The notes under the pieces: model-generated
Seen by the model: the letters and a program-made list of their open reading frames with translations, nothing else
What the model was told of the DNA's origin: nothing
Database searches by the model: none
Source of the DNA: Delphinus delphis
Lineage: Eukaryota; Chordata; Mammalia; Artiodactyla; Delphinidae
Assembly (NCBI RefSeq): GCF_949987515.2
Contig: NC_082701.1
Span: 32,319,755-32,383,754, forward strand
Reading direction: 5' to 3'
DNA length: 64,000 nt
Shown here: one piece after another, positions 36,266 to 46,812 of the stretch
Layout of the letters: each line of letters begins with the position of its first letter
How positions within the stretch are numbered: position 1 is the first letter of the stretch
Made by a program: the position numbers and the translations under genes

Positions 36266-37439
36266 GCTACCACTTCTACTACATTTCTTCATAAGCCAAT
36301 CTAAGGGATAGCACTTTGTTCAATGTGCCCTATTTGGTAGACTGTTTTTATCATATACAAATGCTTTTTACTTGGGTAGAAAAATTAAACTCTTTCCAGG
36401 TTCCATGTCCATGTTCAGGTTTGAAGGTAGATACTGTTAGACACCTTTAGCCCATCAGATGTTTACTTTTGAAACCCTGAGCTGGAGGATCATCCACATT
36501 CCCTTCCCTTTTTTTCTCTTGCCATATTTATTTGGTCTCATGCCAGAAACTTCTTGGAGGTAGTTCAAATTAGCATCCATTACAGATTAATCTAGAAGAG
36601 GTTGACTATTTATTATCAGGTGGATACATGAACCTTGGCAGTTTCAGAAACCATAGCTAAAGTGATCTTATAAAGTTCCAGTTAAATCAACACAGTGATG
36701 TGCTAGTCTCATGATGACTTTCATGAAATTACCTCTGAAATGCTAAGTATTTTCCCACTCAGAATCTCATTCTAACTCTATAACTTATACCAAAGATAAC
36801 ACTGTACCTGCTCTTAGCCTTATAAGTCTTACAAAAGCCCTTGGCCAAAAGCAATAAAATTTGACCTGACCTAATCCTGGAGTCACAATGGATAATGTGT
36901 GTATTTTTCATTCAATAATTTAATGTGGAAATTAACTGCATGTGTCACATATTCCCCATCTTAAGTAGAGAGACTTTTATGGTTCTAATGTTACACAAAA
37001 ATTAAATATGTAAGCACTCTTGTCATTTAAGACTCTTCACTTTCCTGATAGCTTAAATAAGTACTACAAAAGACTCCTTTGGAGAATTTGTTATTTTATA
37101 ACATGGAAAGCTTCTCCATGGGTCTCACCCCCTATGGTCACAGAAATGATAGCAACATATTTTTTTCTTTCCCCTTAAAAGATTTGAAATAATTTTCCTA
37201 ATTTGGCTTACTGTATTATTCTCTCATGACTGTAAATATAGGAAAAACACTGGAAATTTATAGAAAAATTTTGTTCTCTTTCTTTAGGTGTACTCTTGAG
37301 CATTTTCTACTCCTGGGCATGGGAAGAAAAGTGTCTCTCTACCTCGCCCCTCACTTTTTCCATAAAGGCTATCACTTCATGGTATCTTTTGTCTGATATG
37401 TCTTTTTCCATTGCCTCACCTTTTTTCCTCTGTATCCCA
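36266..37439. other. unique sequence, nothing recognised
   Basis: The minus-strand frame at 37307-37567 overlaps the start of old L1 sequence and has no motif. Confidence 0.45.
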
Positions 37440-38765
37440 TGAACTTTATTTTTTCTTTTAATATTTTTAATTAAGTTTAATGTTTTGAATAGATCCACGT
37501 GGTTCAAAAACCAAAAGGTATAAACAGTGATACAGGGATAAGTCTCCCTCAATTCCTGGTCTGACATCTTGTCGGTTTCCAGACTTGCCCTTCATAGGTA
37601 TACACTGTTCTTAGTGTCTTATGTATCCTTCCAGAGTTTCTTCATGCATACTCAAGCAAATAGGAATATAGATCCCAACCCCTCCCCCATTTTACACAAA
37701 AGATAGCATATTATATGTATTCTTCTAAACTTTTTGTAAACTTAATTTTTCCTAGAGATTTTTCCATACAATACATAATGATTTCCACATGCTTTTTTAT
37801 AGTTACTTTGTATGGTAATTTATTTAACTAGTTCTCTGTTGATAGATATTCTGTGTTTTACTCTTACGAACTGTATGTGATGTAATTTACTCTTTCAAAC
37901 AATGATATGAATAATCTTGTGCATATTTTATATTATACATCTCTAAGTGCATCTGTAGGATAAATACCCCTAATAAGGATTGCTAGGTTAAAAATTATTT
38001 GCATTTGTAATTTTGATAGATATTGCCAAACTGCCCTCTATAAGAGTCATAAAAATTTTTCTTCCATCATCATTATATGAGAGTGACTATTAGATTAGAG
38101 CCTAATCAACAGTTTATGTTAAAACTTTTGGATTTTTGCCATTTGGAAAGGTGAAAAGTGATAGCTCAGGTCAGTTTTTAATTCCATTTCTTTAATAATG
38201 AGAGAACTTGAACTTCTTTTTATATGCTTAGGAGCCATCTGTGTTTCTCTATGAACTGTCCTTCTCTCATTTTTTCTTATAGACTTTAAAAGCTGTTTGT
38301 ATGTTAGAAAGATGAGCCTGTTCCTATTGTATGAAGTTTTGTCTTTTTTATGTTGCTAAAGTTCTTCCTGCTGAAGATATTTTTTTAACGAGGTTGAATT
38401 TATTCTAGATTTTGAGTCATGGTTATAAAGGCTGTTCCTATTTTAGTTGTAAAGGATTTCTCTCATGTTTTCTTCTAGAACTTTTATGATTATATTTTAT
38501 TTACATTGAACTCTCTGATCTCTTTACAATTTATCCTGGAATAAACTGTGAGACACTAATTCAATTACATTTTATTTTTCTATTCAATAACCCTCTTATT
38601 GAATTGTACATCTTTTCCCCACTGATTTGTGATACCACTTTTATCTTATTTTAAATTCCTGCATTTAGAGCTACTAACGGATTTTCCCTTCTAACCTATT
38701 GACTTATTATGCTCCACTATTTCATTGTTTAATTGTTTTGGCTTTATAATGGGTTAGTATCATGA
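37440..38765 (-). mobile_element. old L1 3' region (antisense), about 1.3 kb
   Basis: The antisense L1M-type 3' half is followed through many landmarks in order: 'agatttttccatacaataca', 'taatttatttaactagttct', 'atctgtaggataaatacccc', 'tatttgcatttgtaattttg', 'gccatttggaaaggtgaaaa', 'ttgttttggctttataatgg'. The copy has heavy substitutions and no open frame, TSD or intact ends. Confidence 0.75.
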
Positions 38766-38789
38766 CCTCTATGTTAACCTAATAATAAT

Positions 38790-39000
38790 AATGACAGCAT
38801 CATCTTACGTATATATAGCATGGTATCATTTACAAAGCATTTTTGCTTATATTACTTCATTTGTTTTGATTCTTATAACATCACACAGGGCAGCCGAGAC
38901 AGGTGCTTCTGTCCTTATTTTGTACGTGAAGAAACTGAAGCCCAGAGGAGATGAACGGTTTTCCCAAGGTCACAAGCAAAGCTAGTAGGTGGAAGAGTGA
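38790..39000 (-). repeat. MIR SINE (antisense)
   Basis: Reverse MIR order with a well-kept core: 'gaagaaactgaagcccagag', 'ttttcccaaggtcacaagca', 'agctagtaggtgg'. Confidence 0.85.
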
Positions 39001-39189
39001 TGGCTTTTCTCTTAGTGTTACCTCTGCCAATTCATAGTACACCTCTCAGAATATTTCACATATTCCCTAAGATTTCTCTACACCAGAGAGGTTGTTCATT
39101 CCCATAGATTAACTCTGTGCTATAGAGTTCTAAGTCTTGCAGATCATCAGCTTTATCTAAACTTCTTTGGATTGAAAAAGGGACAAAAT

Positions 39190-39355
39190 CATGAAAATCG
39201 TAGAATGTTAGAGCAGGAGGAGACCTGAGAGATCATAGACTATCCTGGTCATTTTATAAAAAGAGGAAACTGAAGCTCAGAGAAGCTGTGAAATCTGTGC
39301 CCAAGGTCATACAGTTTCTAAGAAGTCAGGGTCAAGTCAGAACTCAGAGATAGTC
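39190..39355 (-). repeat. MIR-like SINE (antisense)
   Basis: The core 'aaaagaggaaactgaagctc' and 'gtgcccaaggtcatacagtt' is diagnostic. The upstream 'tagagcaggaggagacctga' resembles a MIR variant or a neighbouring ancient repeat. Confidence 0.75.
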
Positions 39356-39469
39356 GTTTTCACTTGGTATAATAATGAAGAGAAGGACAAAAATATTGTA
39401 TGTATTTTACTGAAACTCATCATCTCCATGTTTTTAAGCACCTCCAGGACCAGAAATAATAGGTGTGAA

Positions 39470-39720
39470 TTCATTCATTCATTCATTCATTCAACAAATA
39501 ATCATGTACCACCTGCCAAGCACTGTGCTTGTCATTGGGTTGATAATGGTGAACTAAAAGTAGGCACAGTCCTTGCCTTCATGGAGAATATAGTCTAGTA
39601 AGAGGAACAGATATCAAGCAAATAATAAATGGATAAAGGTGTAATTACAAACTGGGAAAAGACTATAAGGGAAACTTACATGGTGCTCTGAAAGAATATA
39701 ACAGGAAGACTTAATTATTT
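39470..39720 (+). repeat. (TTCA)n plus ancient interspersed repeat
   Basis: A short attc tetranucleotide run (39472-39492) leads into 'aaataatcatgtaccacctg', 'cactgtgcttgtcattgggt', 'cagtccttgccttcatggag', the head of the same ancient family as 26985-27500. Confidence 0.65.
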
Positions 39721-39739
39721 AGACTGTAGAGTCTGGAAA

Positions 39740-39842
39740 ACATCCTGCTGTTCCCCCCACCCCCAAAACTGCCTTGCCACGTTGTCCTGAGGCATCTCTG
39801 TGGAGACCTAAGATTCCATGGATCAGTTTGAAAACCACTGAG
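39740..39842. repeat. partial hAT-type transposon end
   Basis: It closes with 'cagtttgaaaaccactgagc', the usual right terminus of Charlie-type hAT fossils. The left end is missing. Confidence 0.45.
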
Positions 39843-39849
39843 CTAATCT

Positions 39850-39965
39850 TATTCCCTCATTTCTTCAGAGGAGAGAACTGTGGCTGAAAGAGGAGACATG
39901 ACTTACCGAGGGATGTCACTTAGCTAGTTCGAGTAGAACCAGGACTAGAACAGCAGCCTCCTGAC
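39850..39965 (-). repeat. MIR SINE fragment (antisense)
   Basis: Decayed reverse core: 'gaactgtggctgaaagagga', 'gggatgtcacttagctagtt', 'gaaccaggactagaacag'. Confidence 0.65.
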
Positions 39966-40171
39966 TTTTTGGTTAGTACCCCGCTTACTGTATAATGAAT
40001 GACCTCTTAGTGCAGACTCGTGCTCTGCTACCAGAATTTGCAGTGACACCATCCTTCATGGATCATGGGCTCCCAGGAGACTGTGTTACTTTGACTTAAG
40101 TTATACCATGCCATAATCAGCACACTGTAGAGAACAGGCAAATCAAGATTTGACAAACACTTGCCAATAAA

Positions 40172-40330
40172 GCTAGGTAGTTTTTATTTTATTTATTTAT
40201 TTTTTGGCTGTGTCACACGGCTTGTGGGATTTTAGTTCCCCGACCAGGGATTGAACCCAGGCCCTCAGCAGTGAGAGTGCAGAGTCCTAACCACTGGACT
40301 GCCAGGCAGTTCCTGGCTAGGTGGTTTTTA
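40172..40330 (-). mobile_element. older tRNA-Glu SINE (CHR-1-like, antisense) with 15-bp TSD
   Basis: From the T-rich tail side it reads 'ttttttggctgtgtcacacg', then 'ttagttccccgaccaggga', 'ttgaacccaggccctc', and 'ctaaccactggactgccagg'. The flanks gctaggtagttttta (40172-40186) and gctaggtggttttta (40316-40330) differ once. Same short subfamily as 32390-32581. Confidence 0.93.
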
Positions 40331-41359
40331 GAATGCAGTTTATCTCATTTTCCTTGAGTGGGATATCAGTCATTGTATTTAAGGGTGGGATGAATATCCC
40401 TAAACCAATGCACATTTTTAGAATTTAAACCACTTTGTAGAATATCTTAAACCCTTCCTTTGTCAATGGACAACTCTTTTTTGGCAATCAACAGTTTGAC
40501 CTAAGTTCTCCCGACCAATTGTTTCACTCCATCAGTGTAGTCCTTAGCACAGACTTAATCTGAAGTAGAAATGGTTGATCAGAATAGAAGAGATTTAACT
40601 CCATTTATTTAGATGTGGTTCCTGTGTGTGCCCTGTGCTCATCAATCATGGATGTGCTTCCATTTACCACCTGGGACAGGGGGATTAGGCAGGGGTGATG
40701 GATTCTCAACTTATTTAGATGCTCTTTCTTGTAAATGAGAGCTCCTTCACTCATTATGCCTCCCCTCCTTTTCTTAATTTTATTTTTCTTTTCTTTGGGG
40801 ATGGGGTAGAGTGGTAGAATAGGAGAGTTTTAATATTATTTCCCACATCCATATTTAGCTATTTATAACTGTGTGACTCAGAAGTGATAGAAAAATAAGG
40901 ACTGATTTTAAAATGGAGGAAAAATTACCCTTTTTATGAAGGGTTAAAGAATGATTACTGTATTAGATTTTAATTTTGAAAAATCAAAATTTCTTTTGTA
41001 GATGTGTTTTTGTTTGCTAACTTTCATGGCTGCATTTGAACATAACTTGATGTTTTGAGAATTTTTACACATATGCAAACCCTTCTCTTAAATACATCCA
41101 ATAATTATAGTGCTTAATTTTTAAAAAAATGGAGGAAAAATTAGTAGAACTCTCCTTTTAAGAAATATTCCAAAGTGCAGGAAAGACTCTAAATACAGAG
41201 ATGTTCATGACAGCAGCATTTATAATAGTGAAATAGTTGGTAGCAACTTGAATAGCCAACACTCAATAAAATATAGATATATTCCATATAATGGTAAATA
41301 TGGATGAAAACAGTGCTTCAGAGCAGAAGTTGTAACATGGGGATGTGAAGAGGAGAAGG
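40331..41359. other. unique sequence, nothing firmly recognised
   Basis: The segment 41160-41290 resembles a very old sense L1 ('gttcatgacagcagcattta'). It is too short to claim. Confidence 0.45.
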
Positions 41360-41605
41360 CAGTACAGTATAGTCATTAAGAGTAGAGGCTCTGGGCTCGA
41401 TGACTGAGGTTCAGTTGAACTCTGGCGTGGCCATAGGACCTTCAGCAAGTTCCTCTCTTTGCCTTAGGTTCCCCATTCATGAGGAGAGAATGATAATTAT
41501 ACTATTCCGTAGGGCTGTACGAGGTTTAGAAGAAGCAATGCTTGTAAAGCCTTGACCCAGTGCCTGGTACCTGGCTTGACAAATGTTCACCGTTATTATT
41601 AAATA
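41360..41605 (+). repeat. MIR SINE, nearly full length
   Basis: All landmarks are in order: 'cagtatagtcattaagagta', 'gaggctctgggctcgatgac', 'ccttcagcaagttcctctct', 'tgtaaagccttgacccagtg', 'cctggtacctggcttgacaa'. Confidence 0.92.
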
Positions 41606-43254
41606 TATTATATCAGTTTTAATGGATATGTCAAGAAATACTGGACATTCCTTCAAGAAGTAGATTTCTTTGGGATGTAGGATTAAGGGTGAGCGATTTG
41701 TTTCTTCGTTTAAAATTTCTGTTCTTTGCAATGTTCTGTAATTATTATGCTTGATTTTCCTTTTGTCCTTCCACCCTCTTTTCACCCCAGAAGTTTTTTT
41801 TTTACCTTTACTGTGCTGCTCTGTGTTCCTCTGGGGGCTGACCTTTGTGCATACATTCCCCAGGGCCTTTTGCCCCGCAACTTCTAGTTGGGCTCATCCA
41901 GTGCCTCAATCTGGTGGTAGGTGTGTCCTTTCTCACAGCAACTCCTGACTGGTGTCCCAACTCCAGCTTTTCCCCTTACCCCTTCAGGAGTAGGGGTGAT
42001 AACAGCTTCCCAGTGTTGCTGGTCCTGCATGCTTTGCTATCTCTTGTTCATTTATGAGCCCTGATCAATCCTCTGTAAATAATCCCTTTCTTCAGAATTC
42101 AAGCTGAGTGTGTTTTCTGCTGGGACCCTGGATGGTACAAGGAGCATACATAATTTTTATAATTGGAAAATTTGTACAAAGGACCTCCCCCGCCTCCCAC
42201 CTCCCAAAAGGAAGCACTCTTCGCGACGTGGAGAGGCCTCTCAGTTTCCAGACTTCAGGGTGATTATTTTTGTTTCATTTTTGAGCCCTCACATGAAATT
42301 AGGCTTTAGGCTAGAACACCTATTTCTTAGAAAAACACACTTTCTCCTGGAGAGAAATTCTAGAAAGCAGTCGCGGGCTATTGACAAACTATAATGCTGT
42401 AAAGGGTTCTGGCCAAAAAGGAATCAAGAGAAAATCTCCATGGGGAGAAGGTGGCTCGGAAAGTGGCTCATCACCTGTGGTGCCAGCTGTGTGCCCAGTT
42501 GGGCAGTCACGGACAGAGCTGTGCCTTGAGTGGAGACCTGCCTCTGTGGCCACTGGAAACTCACCAGCCCCTGTGGCGTCTGGGCTCAGCAACTGCCAGG
42601 CTCCTAGGGGGTAAGTGATACAGTTTGTTCAGTCCGGGGGTGGGTATGGTGGTATGAGGCAGTGGTGGGGCTGGCTGACGGGGAAAGCGGGGCTCGGCAC
42701 GTTACAGCGCACTGCTCCGCTGTTACATCTCTAGTGACAGGCTGACTTTTCCTCAGGGGGAAGTGTGGGGAGGAAGCTCACAGTTGCAGGGCAGTAAAGA
42801 GCTGCCCGGTGAGCCTCCCTCTCCGCCAAGAGGCTTCGTGGCTCCAGAGTTCCAGAGGGGTGTGCGATGGGGAGGAGGGAGAAATAAGCTGCTGTACTCA
42901 ATAGTGACGTGATCACCTTTGCAGAAAGTTCCCAGTGGCAAGTGTGTTGAAGACAGCGAGCTTAGGGGAGCCAGCATAGTACAGAAGAGTGAAACTGAAG
43001 GCAAGGGGAGGGGCTCTGAGAAGAGAACTCTAAACTACTTATAAAGGACAGGGGTGAAGGGGGAGGCTCAATAAAAGAGGGTGTTGGACAAAGCCAGTTA
43101 AAAACTCCAGCCTCAACACTTTGGTCAGTGGCAGGCCCTATTTTCCTTACACTGCGAACTGAATTCTTAGGTGAGTGAGCTTAATTTTCTACACTAACCT
43201 CTAAGCCCCATTATCAAGGGGACTGTGTTTATTGTGTTCATTGTGACAGTGAAT
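41606..43254. other. unique, locally GC-richer sequence with exon-like signals
   Basis: The part around 41970-42140 ends 'gctgggaccctggatggtac', the look of an old repeat terminus. From 42380 to 43170 GC is higher and two consensus 5' splice sites occur: gtaagt at 42611 and gtgagt at 43171. A TATA-like box (TATAAAG) lies at 43040. No acceptor, conserved frame or polyA signal ties them into a gene. They might mark an unannotated noncoding transcript. Confidence 0.35.
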
Positions 43255-43390
43255 TAATTGACTACCCCCCATAAAAATGTTGAGCCCTGTGCCAAGTTCT
43301 AGGAACACGGAGATAAACAAAAGTCCCTGTTCGCATGAGGCTTACCGTCTGAAGGGAGGGATAGGTATCAAAAAACACGACCACACATTA
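43255..43390 (+). repeat. ancient interspersed repeat, head segment
   Basis: The order 'ttgagccctgtgccaagttc', 'ggagataaacaaaagtccct', 'tcgcatgaggcttaccgtct' matches the start of the family at 26985-27500. Later parts of the same family flank the L1 nest. Confidence 0.6.
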
Positions 43391-43394
43391 ACAG

Positions 43395-43565
43395 CCTAGC
43401 TGCATGTTAGAGCCATCTCATGGCTCTTGAAAAATATCTATGCTTGGGTTCCTACCCTGCGAAGACTCAGATTTGATTGGTCTTGGAATCGACCCTGGTA
43501 TGGATCCTAAATGACTCTATTGTTCGGCGTAGTCTGAGAATTCCTGTTCTAAATACTCTCAGGGT
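43395..43565. repeat. MER5-like hAT fossil
   Basis: The text 'ctgcatgttagagccatctc', then 'tcagatttgattggtcttgg', 'ctattgttcggcgtagtctg' and 'agaattcctgttctaaa' follows MER5/Charlie order in decayed form. It lies inside the ancient repeat. Confidence 0.5.
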
Positions 43566-44375
43566 TTCATGAAACATTATTCCCAGGAAACATCCAATGA
43601 TGCTCAAGTTGAACTTGGGAAATAATTTATTATATGTATTAGATATTAAAGACTCCAATAAGTTATATAGTAAAGAAACCTATTTAAACTTAAAAATATA
43701 TCACAGAAGTAAAGATGTTTGCAAACCGAGACCACTACTTTGGAGGAAAGGTGAAAGACATGATAGAACTTATAATAGGCCTGATTTATATTAAATACTT
43801 GAAAATGCTTCCCTGAAGAAATTACTTATAATAGAGCCATGAACAATCAGTGGGCAATGGGAGAGCAATGTTCTAGGCAGAGGGATCATTGTTTTTTTAA
43901 CTGAAGTATAGTTGATTTACAATGTTTTGTTAGTTTCTGGTGTACAGCAAAGTGACTCAGTTATATATTTTTATATATATATGTATATATATTCTTTTTC
44001 ATACTCTTTTCCATTATGGTTTATCCCAGGAGATTGGATAGAGTTCCCTGTGCTGTACGGTAGGACCTTGTTACATTTAGACCTATTCTAAATGTAATAG
44101 TTTGCATCTACCAACCCCAAACTCCCAGTCCATCCCTCCCCCACCCCCCTCCCCCTTGGCAACCACAAGTCTGATGTCTGTGAGTCTGTTTCTGTTTCAT
44201 AAATAAGTTCATTGTGTCATATTTTAGATTCCACATGTAAGTGATATCATATGGTATTTGTCTTTCTCTTTCTTAGTTCACTTCGTATGATAATTTCTAG
44301 GACCATCCATATTGCTGCAAATGGCATTATTTTGTTCTTTTTTATGGTTGAGTAATATTCCATTGTATGTATATA

Positions 44376-44393
44376 CGTGTGTGTGTGTGTGTA

Positions 44394-44428
<35 letters not shown>
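44376..44428. repeat. (TG)n/(TATG)n microsatellite inside L1
   Basis: The expansion follows 'gagtaatattccattgtatg', the same L1 position as the dinucleotide repeats at 9882-9919 and 21639-21673. Confidence 0.95.
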
Positions 44429-44436
<8 letters not shown>

Positions 44437-44736
44437 TACATCTTCTTCATCCATTCATCTGTCGATGGGTCGATGGACATTTAGGTTGCTTCCATGTCTT
44501 GGTTATTGTAAATAGTGCTGCTGTGAACATTGGGGTGCATGTATACTTTCGAATTAGTTTTCTCCAGATATTTGCCCAGGAGTGGTATTGCTGGATCATA
44601 TGGCAACTCGATTTTTAGTTTTTTAAGGAACCTCCATACTGTTTTCCATAGTGGCTGCACCAATTTACATTCCCACCAACAGTGTAGGATGGTTCCCTTT
44701 TCTGCACACCCTCTCCAGCATTTGTTTTTTGTACAC

Positions 44737-45568
44737 TTTTTTTTTTTTAAGCAAAAAAGAAATTTATTGGAAGGATTTCTGGGACCTCACAAAATTGACA
44801 AGAAAGCTGAAGCACCAGACATGAAAAATGTGCGAGTGAAGAGGTCAGGCAGCTGAAAGCACAGCCGAGGTCAGACCCCAGGAGCAGTATGAATGGGAAA
44901 CCACTTGGCTCTGCTGCTACCACCATAAAAATCTCCAACTGTTTCAGGTTCTTTGTGTCACCAGGTCAAGCTTCAAGTCCTAGGTGGGGGCATCCAGTTG
45001 ACTAAACTTAAAACATTCCCACAGCCAGGGAGAAGGAAAGAGAAGACATCCTCTTTTTGTTTTTTTTTTTTAATGGGAAGTAGAGTCCTGCCATTCACTT
45101 CATTTGTGACTTATTTCAAGTAGCAGAAGTGTTCATATGCCAGATAATCCTCCTCCATTTTGGAATAGTAGACCAATTTCCACTTGGTAGTCAGGATCAA
45201 TTATGCCAGCTAACACCATAATTCCCTTCTTTGCCTGTTGTTCCAGAGGCATGAGGAATCTGACGTTCTTGAGTGGCAGCTTTAACTTCCAGTTCAGTGG
45301 AATCATGGTTATATTACCTGGTGGAAACATTCTTCCTTCTAGAATTAAAACCACTACAAAACTCCTCAAATCACAAAGGAAGCCAGCAGCATAGAAAGCA
45401 AAGAGGAAATGATCTGCTAATATTGGAGAGTCTCCTGCAGAGGTGGAGGGCAGCTGTGGCTCATTGTATGGACAGAGACACAGGCAGTGGCAGCCCTGGG
45501 AAGTTCTCATTGGTGTGAGCCCTCTCAGAGGCCGCCATTTTCGTAAGACCTGGCCCCACCCCTATTTG
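44737..45568 (-). pseudogene. spliced retrocopy: L1-antisense exon joined to a retroviral-type dUTPase fragment
   Basis: Read on the minus strand, this is a processed mRNA copy inserted into the older L1. The 3' end has AATAAA (tttatt at 44763-44768) followed about 15 nt later by a poly-A (poly-T 44737-44748). The first exon (about 45568 down to 45414) aligns with the antisense strand of the L1 5'UTR at about 51484-51605. Shared stretches include 'gagccacag' and 'cacctctgcaggagac'. At 45414/45413 the similarity stops exactly where the L1 copy continues with a gtaggt splice donor. The next exon encodes a short tract with IIDPDYQVEIG, which resembles motif III of retroviral-type dUTPases, but the usual glycine before E is V and the other dUTPase motifs are absent. 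The frame 45510-45133 (125 codons) starts in the L1-derived exon and crosses the junction. Enzymatic activity is very unlikely. A cellular dUTPase origin is possible but fits the motif less well. Confidence 0.75.
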
Positions 45569-45673
45569 TACATCTCACACCAGTCAGAATGGCCATCATT
45601 AAAAAGTGTGCAAATAGGGGTGGGGCCAGGTCTTAAGAAAATGGCGGCCTCTGAGAGGGCTCACACCAATGAG
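45506..45673. repeat. 63-bp-arm palindrome with inverted L1 loop
   Basis: Left arm 45506-45568 and right arm 45611-45673 are reverse complements with about one mismatch. The 42-bp loop (45569-45610) contains 'cacaccagtcagaatggcca', which is L1 sequence in the opposite orientation to the L1 on both sides. The left arm is the 5' end of the retrocopy. Turning the loop back reveals a target duplication: 'gtacacttttt' by the retrocopy tail (from about 44731) against gcacacttttt beside the arm. About 18 bp of L1 appear lost at the right arm's outer edge. Confidence 0.9.
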
Positions 45674-46762
45674 ATTTGCATTTCTGTAATAACTAGTGAT
45701 GTTGAACATCTTTTCATATGCCTGTTGGCCATCTGTATGTCTTCTTTGGATAAATGTCTATTTAGGTCTTCTGCCCATTTTTTGATTGGGTAGGTTTTTT
45801 TTGTTTGTTATTGAGTTGTATGAGCTGTTTGTATATTATGGCTATTAATCCCTTGTTGGTTGCATCGTTTGCAAATATTTTCTCCCAGTCCATAGGTTAT
45901 CTGTTCTTTTTTTTTTGAATTTTATTTTATTTTTTATACAGCAGGTACATATTAGCTATCTATTTAATACATATTAGTGTATATATGTCAATCCCAATTT
46001 CCCAATTCATTGCACACCCCACCTCCCCTGCTTTCCCCCCTTGGTGTCCATACGTTTGTCCTCTACATCTGTGTCTCTATTTCTGCCTTGCAAACTGGCT
46101 CCTCTGTACCATTTTTCTAGATTCCACATATATGCGTTAATATTGGTTTTTCTCTTTATGATTTACTTCACTCTGTGTGACAGTCCCTAGGTCCATCCAT
46201 GTCTCTACAAATAACTCAGTTTCGTTCCTTTTTATGGCTGAGTAATATTCCATTGCATATATGTACCACATCTTCTTTATCCATTTGTCTATTGATGGGC
46301 ATTTCGGTTGCTTCCGTGATCGGGCTGTTGTAAATAGTGCTGCAGTGAACATTGGGGTGCATGTGTCTTTTTGAATTCTGGTTTTCTCTGGGTATATATA
46401 TGCCCAGTAGTGGGATTGCTGTGTCATATGGTATTTCTATTTTTAGTTTTTTAAGGAACCTCCATACTGTTCTCCATAGTGGCTGTATCAATTTACATTC
46501 CCACCAGCAGTGCAAGAGGGTTCCCTTTACTCCACACCCTCTCCAGCATTTGTTGTTTGTAGATTTTCTGATGTTGCCCATTCTAATAGGTGTGATATGA
46601 TACTTCATTGTAGTTTTGATTTGCATTTCTCTAATAATTAGTGATGTTGAACAGCTTTTCATATGCCTCTTGGCCATCTGTATGTCTTCTTTGGAGAAAT
46701 GTCTATTTAGGTCTTCTGCCCATTTTTTATTGGTTATTTTTTTTAATATTGAGCTGCATGAG

Positions 46763-46812
46763 CTCAATATATATATTTATATATGTAAATATATAAATAT
46801 TTATATATTTTG
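46763..46812. repeat. AT-rich palindromic low-complexity tract in L1
   Basis: Alternating tatata and taaata motifs around 'atatgtaaatatataaatat' form a self-complementary run that is not part of the normal L1 text. It follows 'gagctcaatatatatattta'. Confidence 0.8.

Noticed and set aside
39472..39492. CRISPR-like or satellite array
   Set aside because: It is a simple (TTCA)n run at the head of an ancient repeat. No spaced direct repeats of the CRISPR type exist in the window.
43040..43046. Firm promoter call at the TATAAAG box
   Set aside because: A single TATA-like word in AT-rich DNA is common. Kept only as a low-interest finding because of the nearby donor.
44737..45568. Ordinary processed pseudogene of the cellular dUTPase gene
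   Set aside because: Only one dUTPase motif is present and its residues look retroviral rather than cellular. The upstream part is L1-derived. A cellular origin is not excluded but is less likely.
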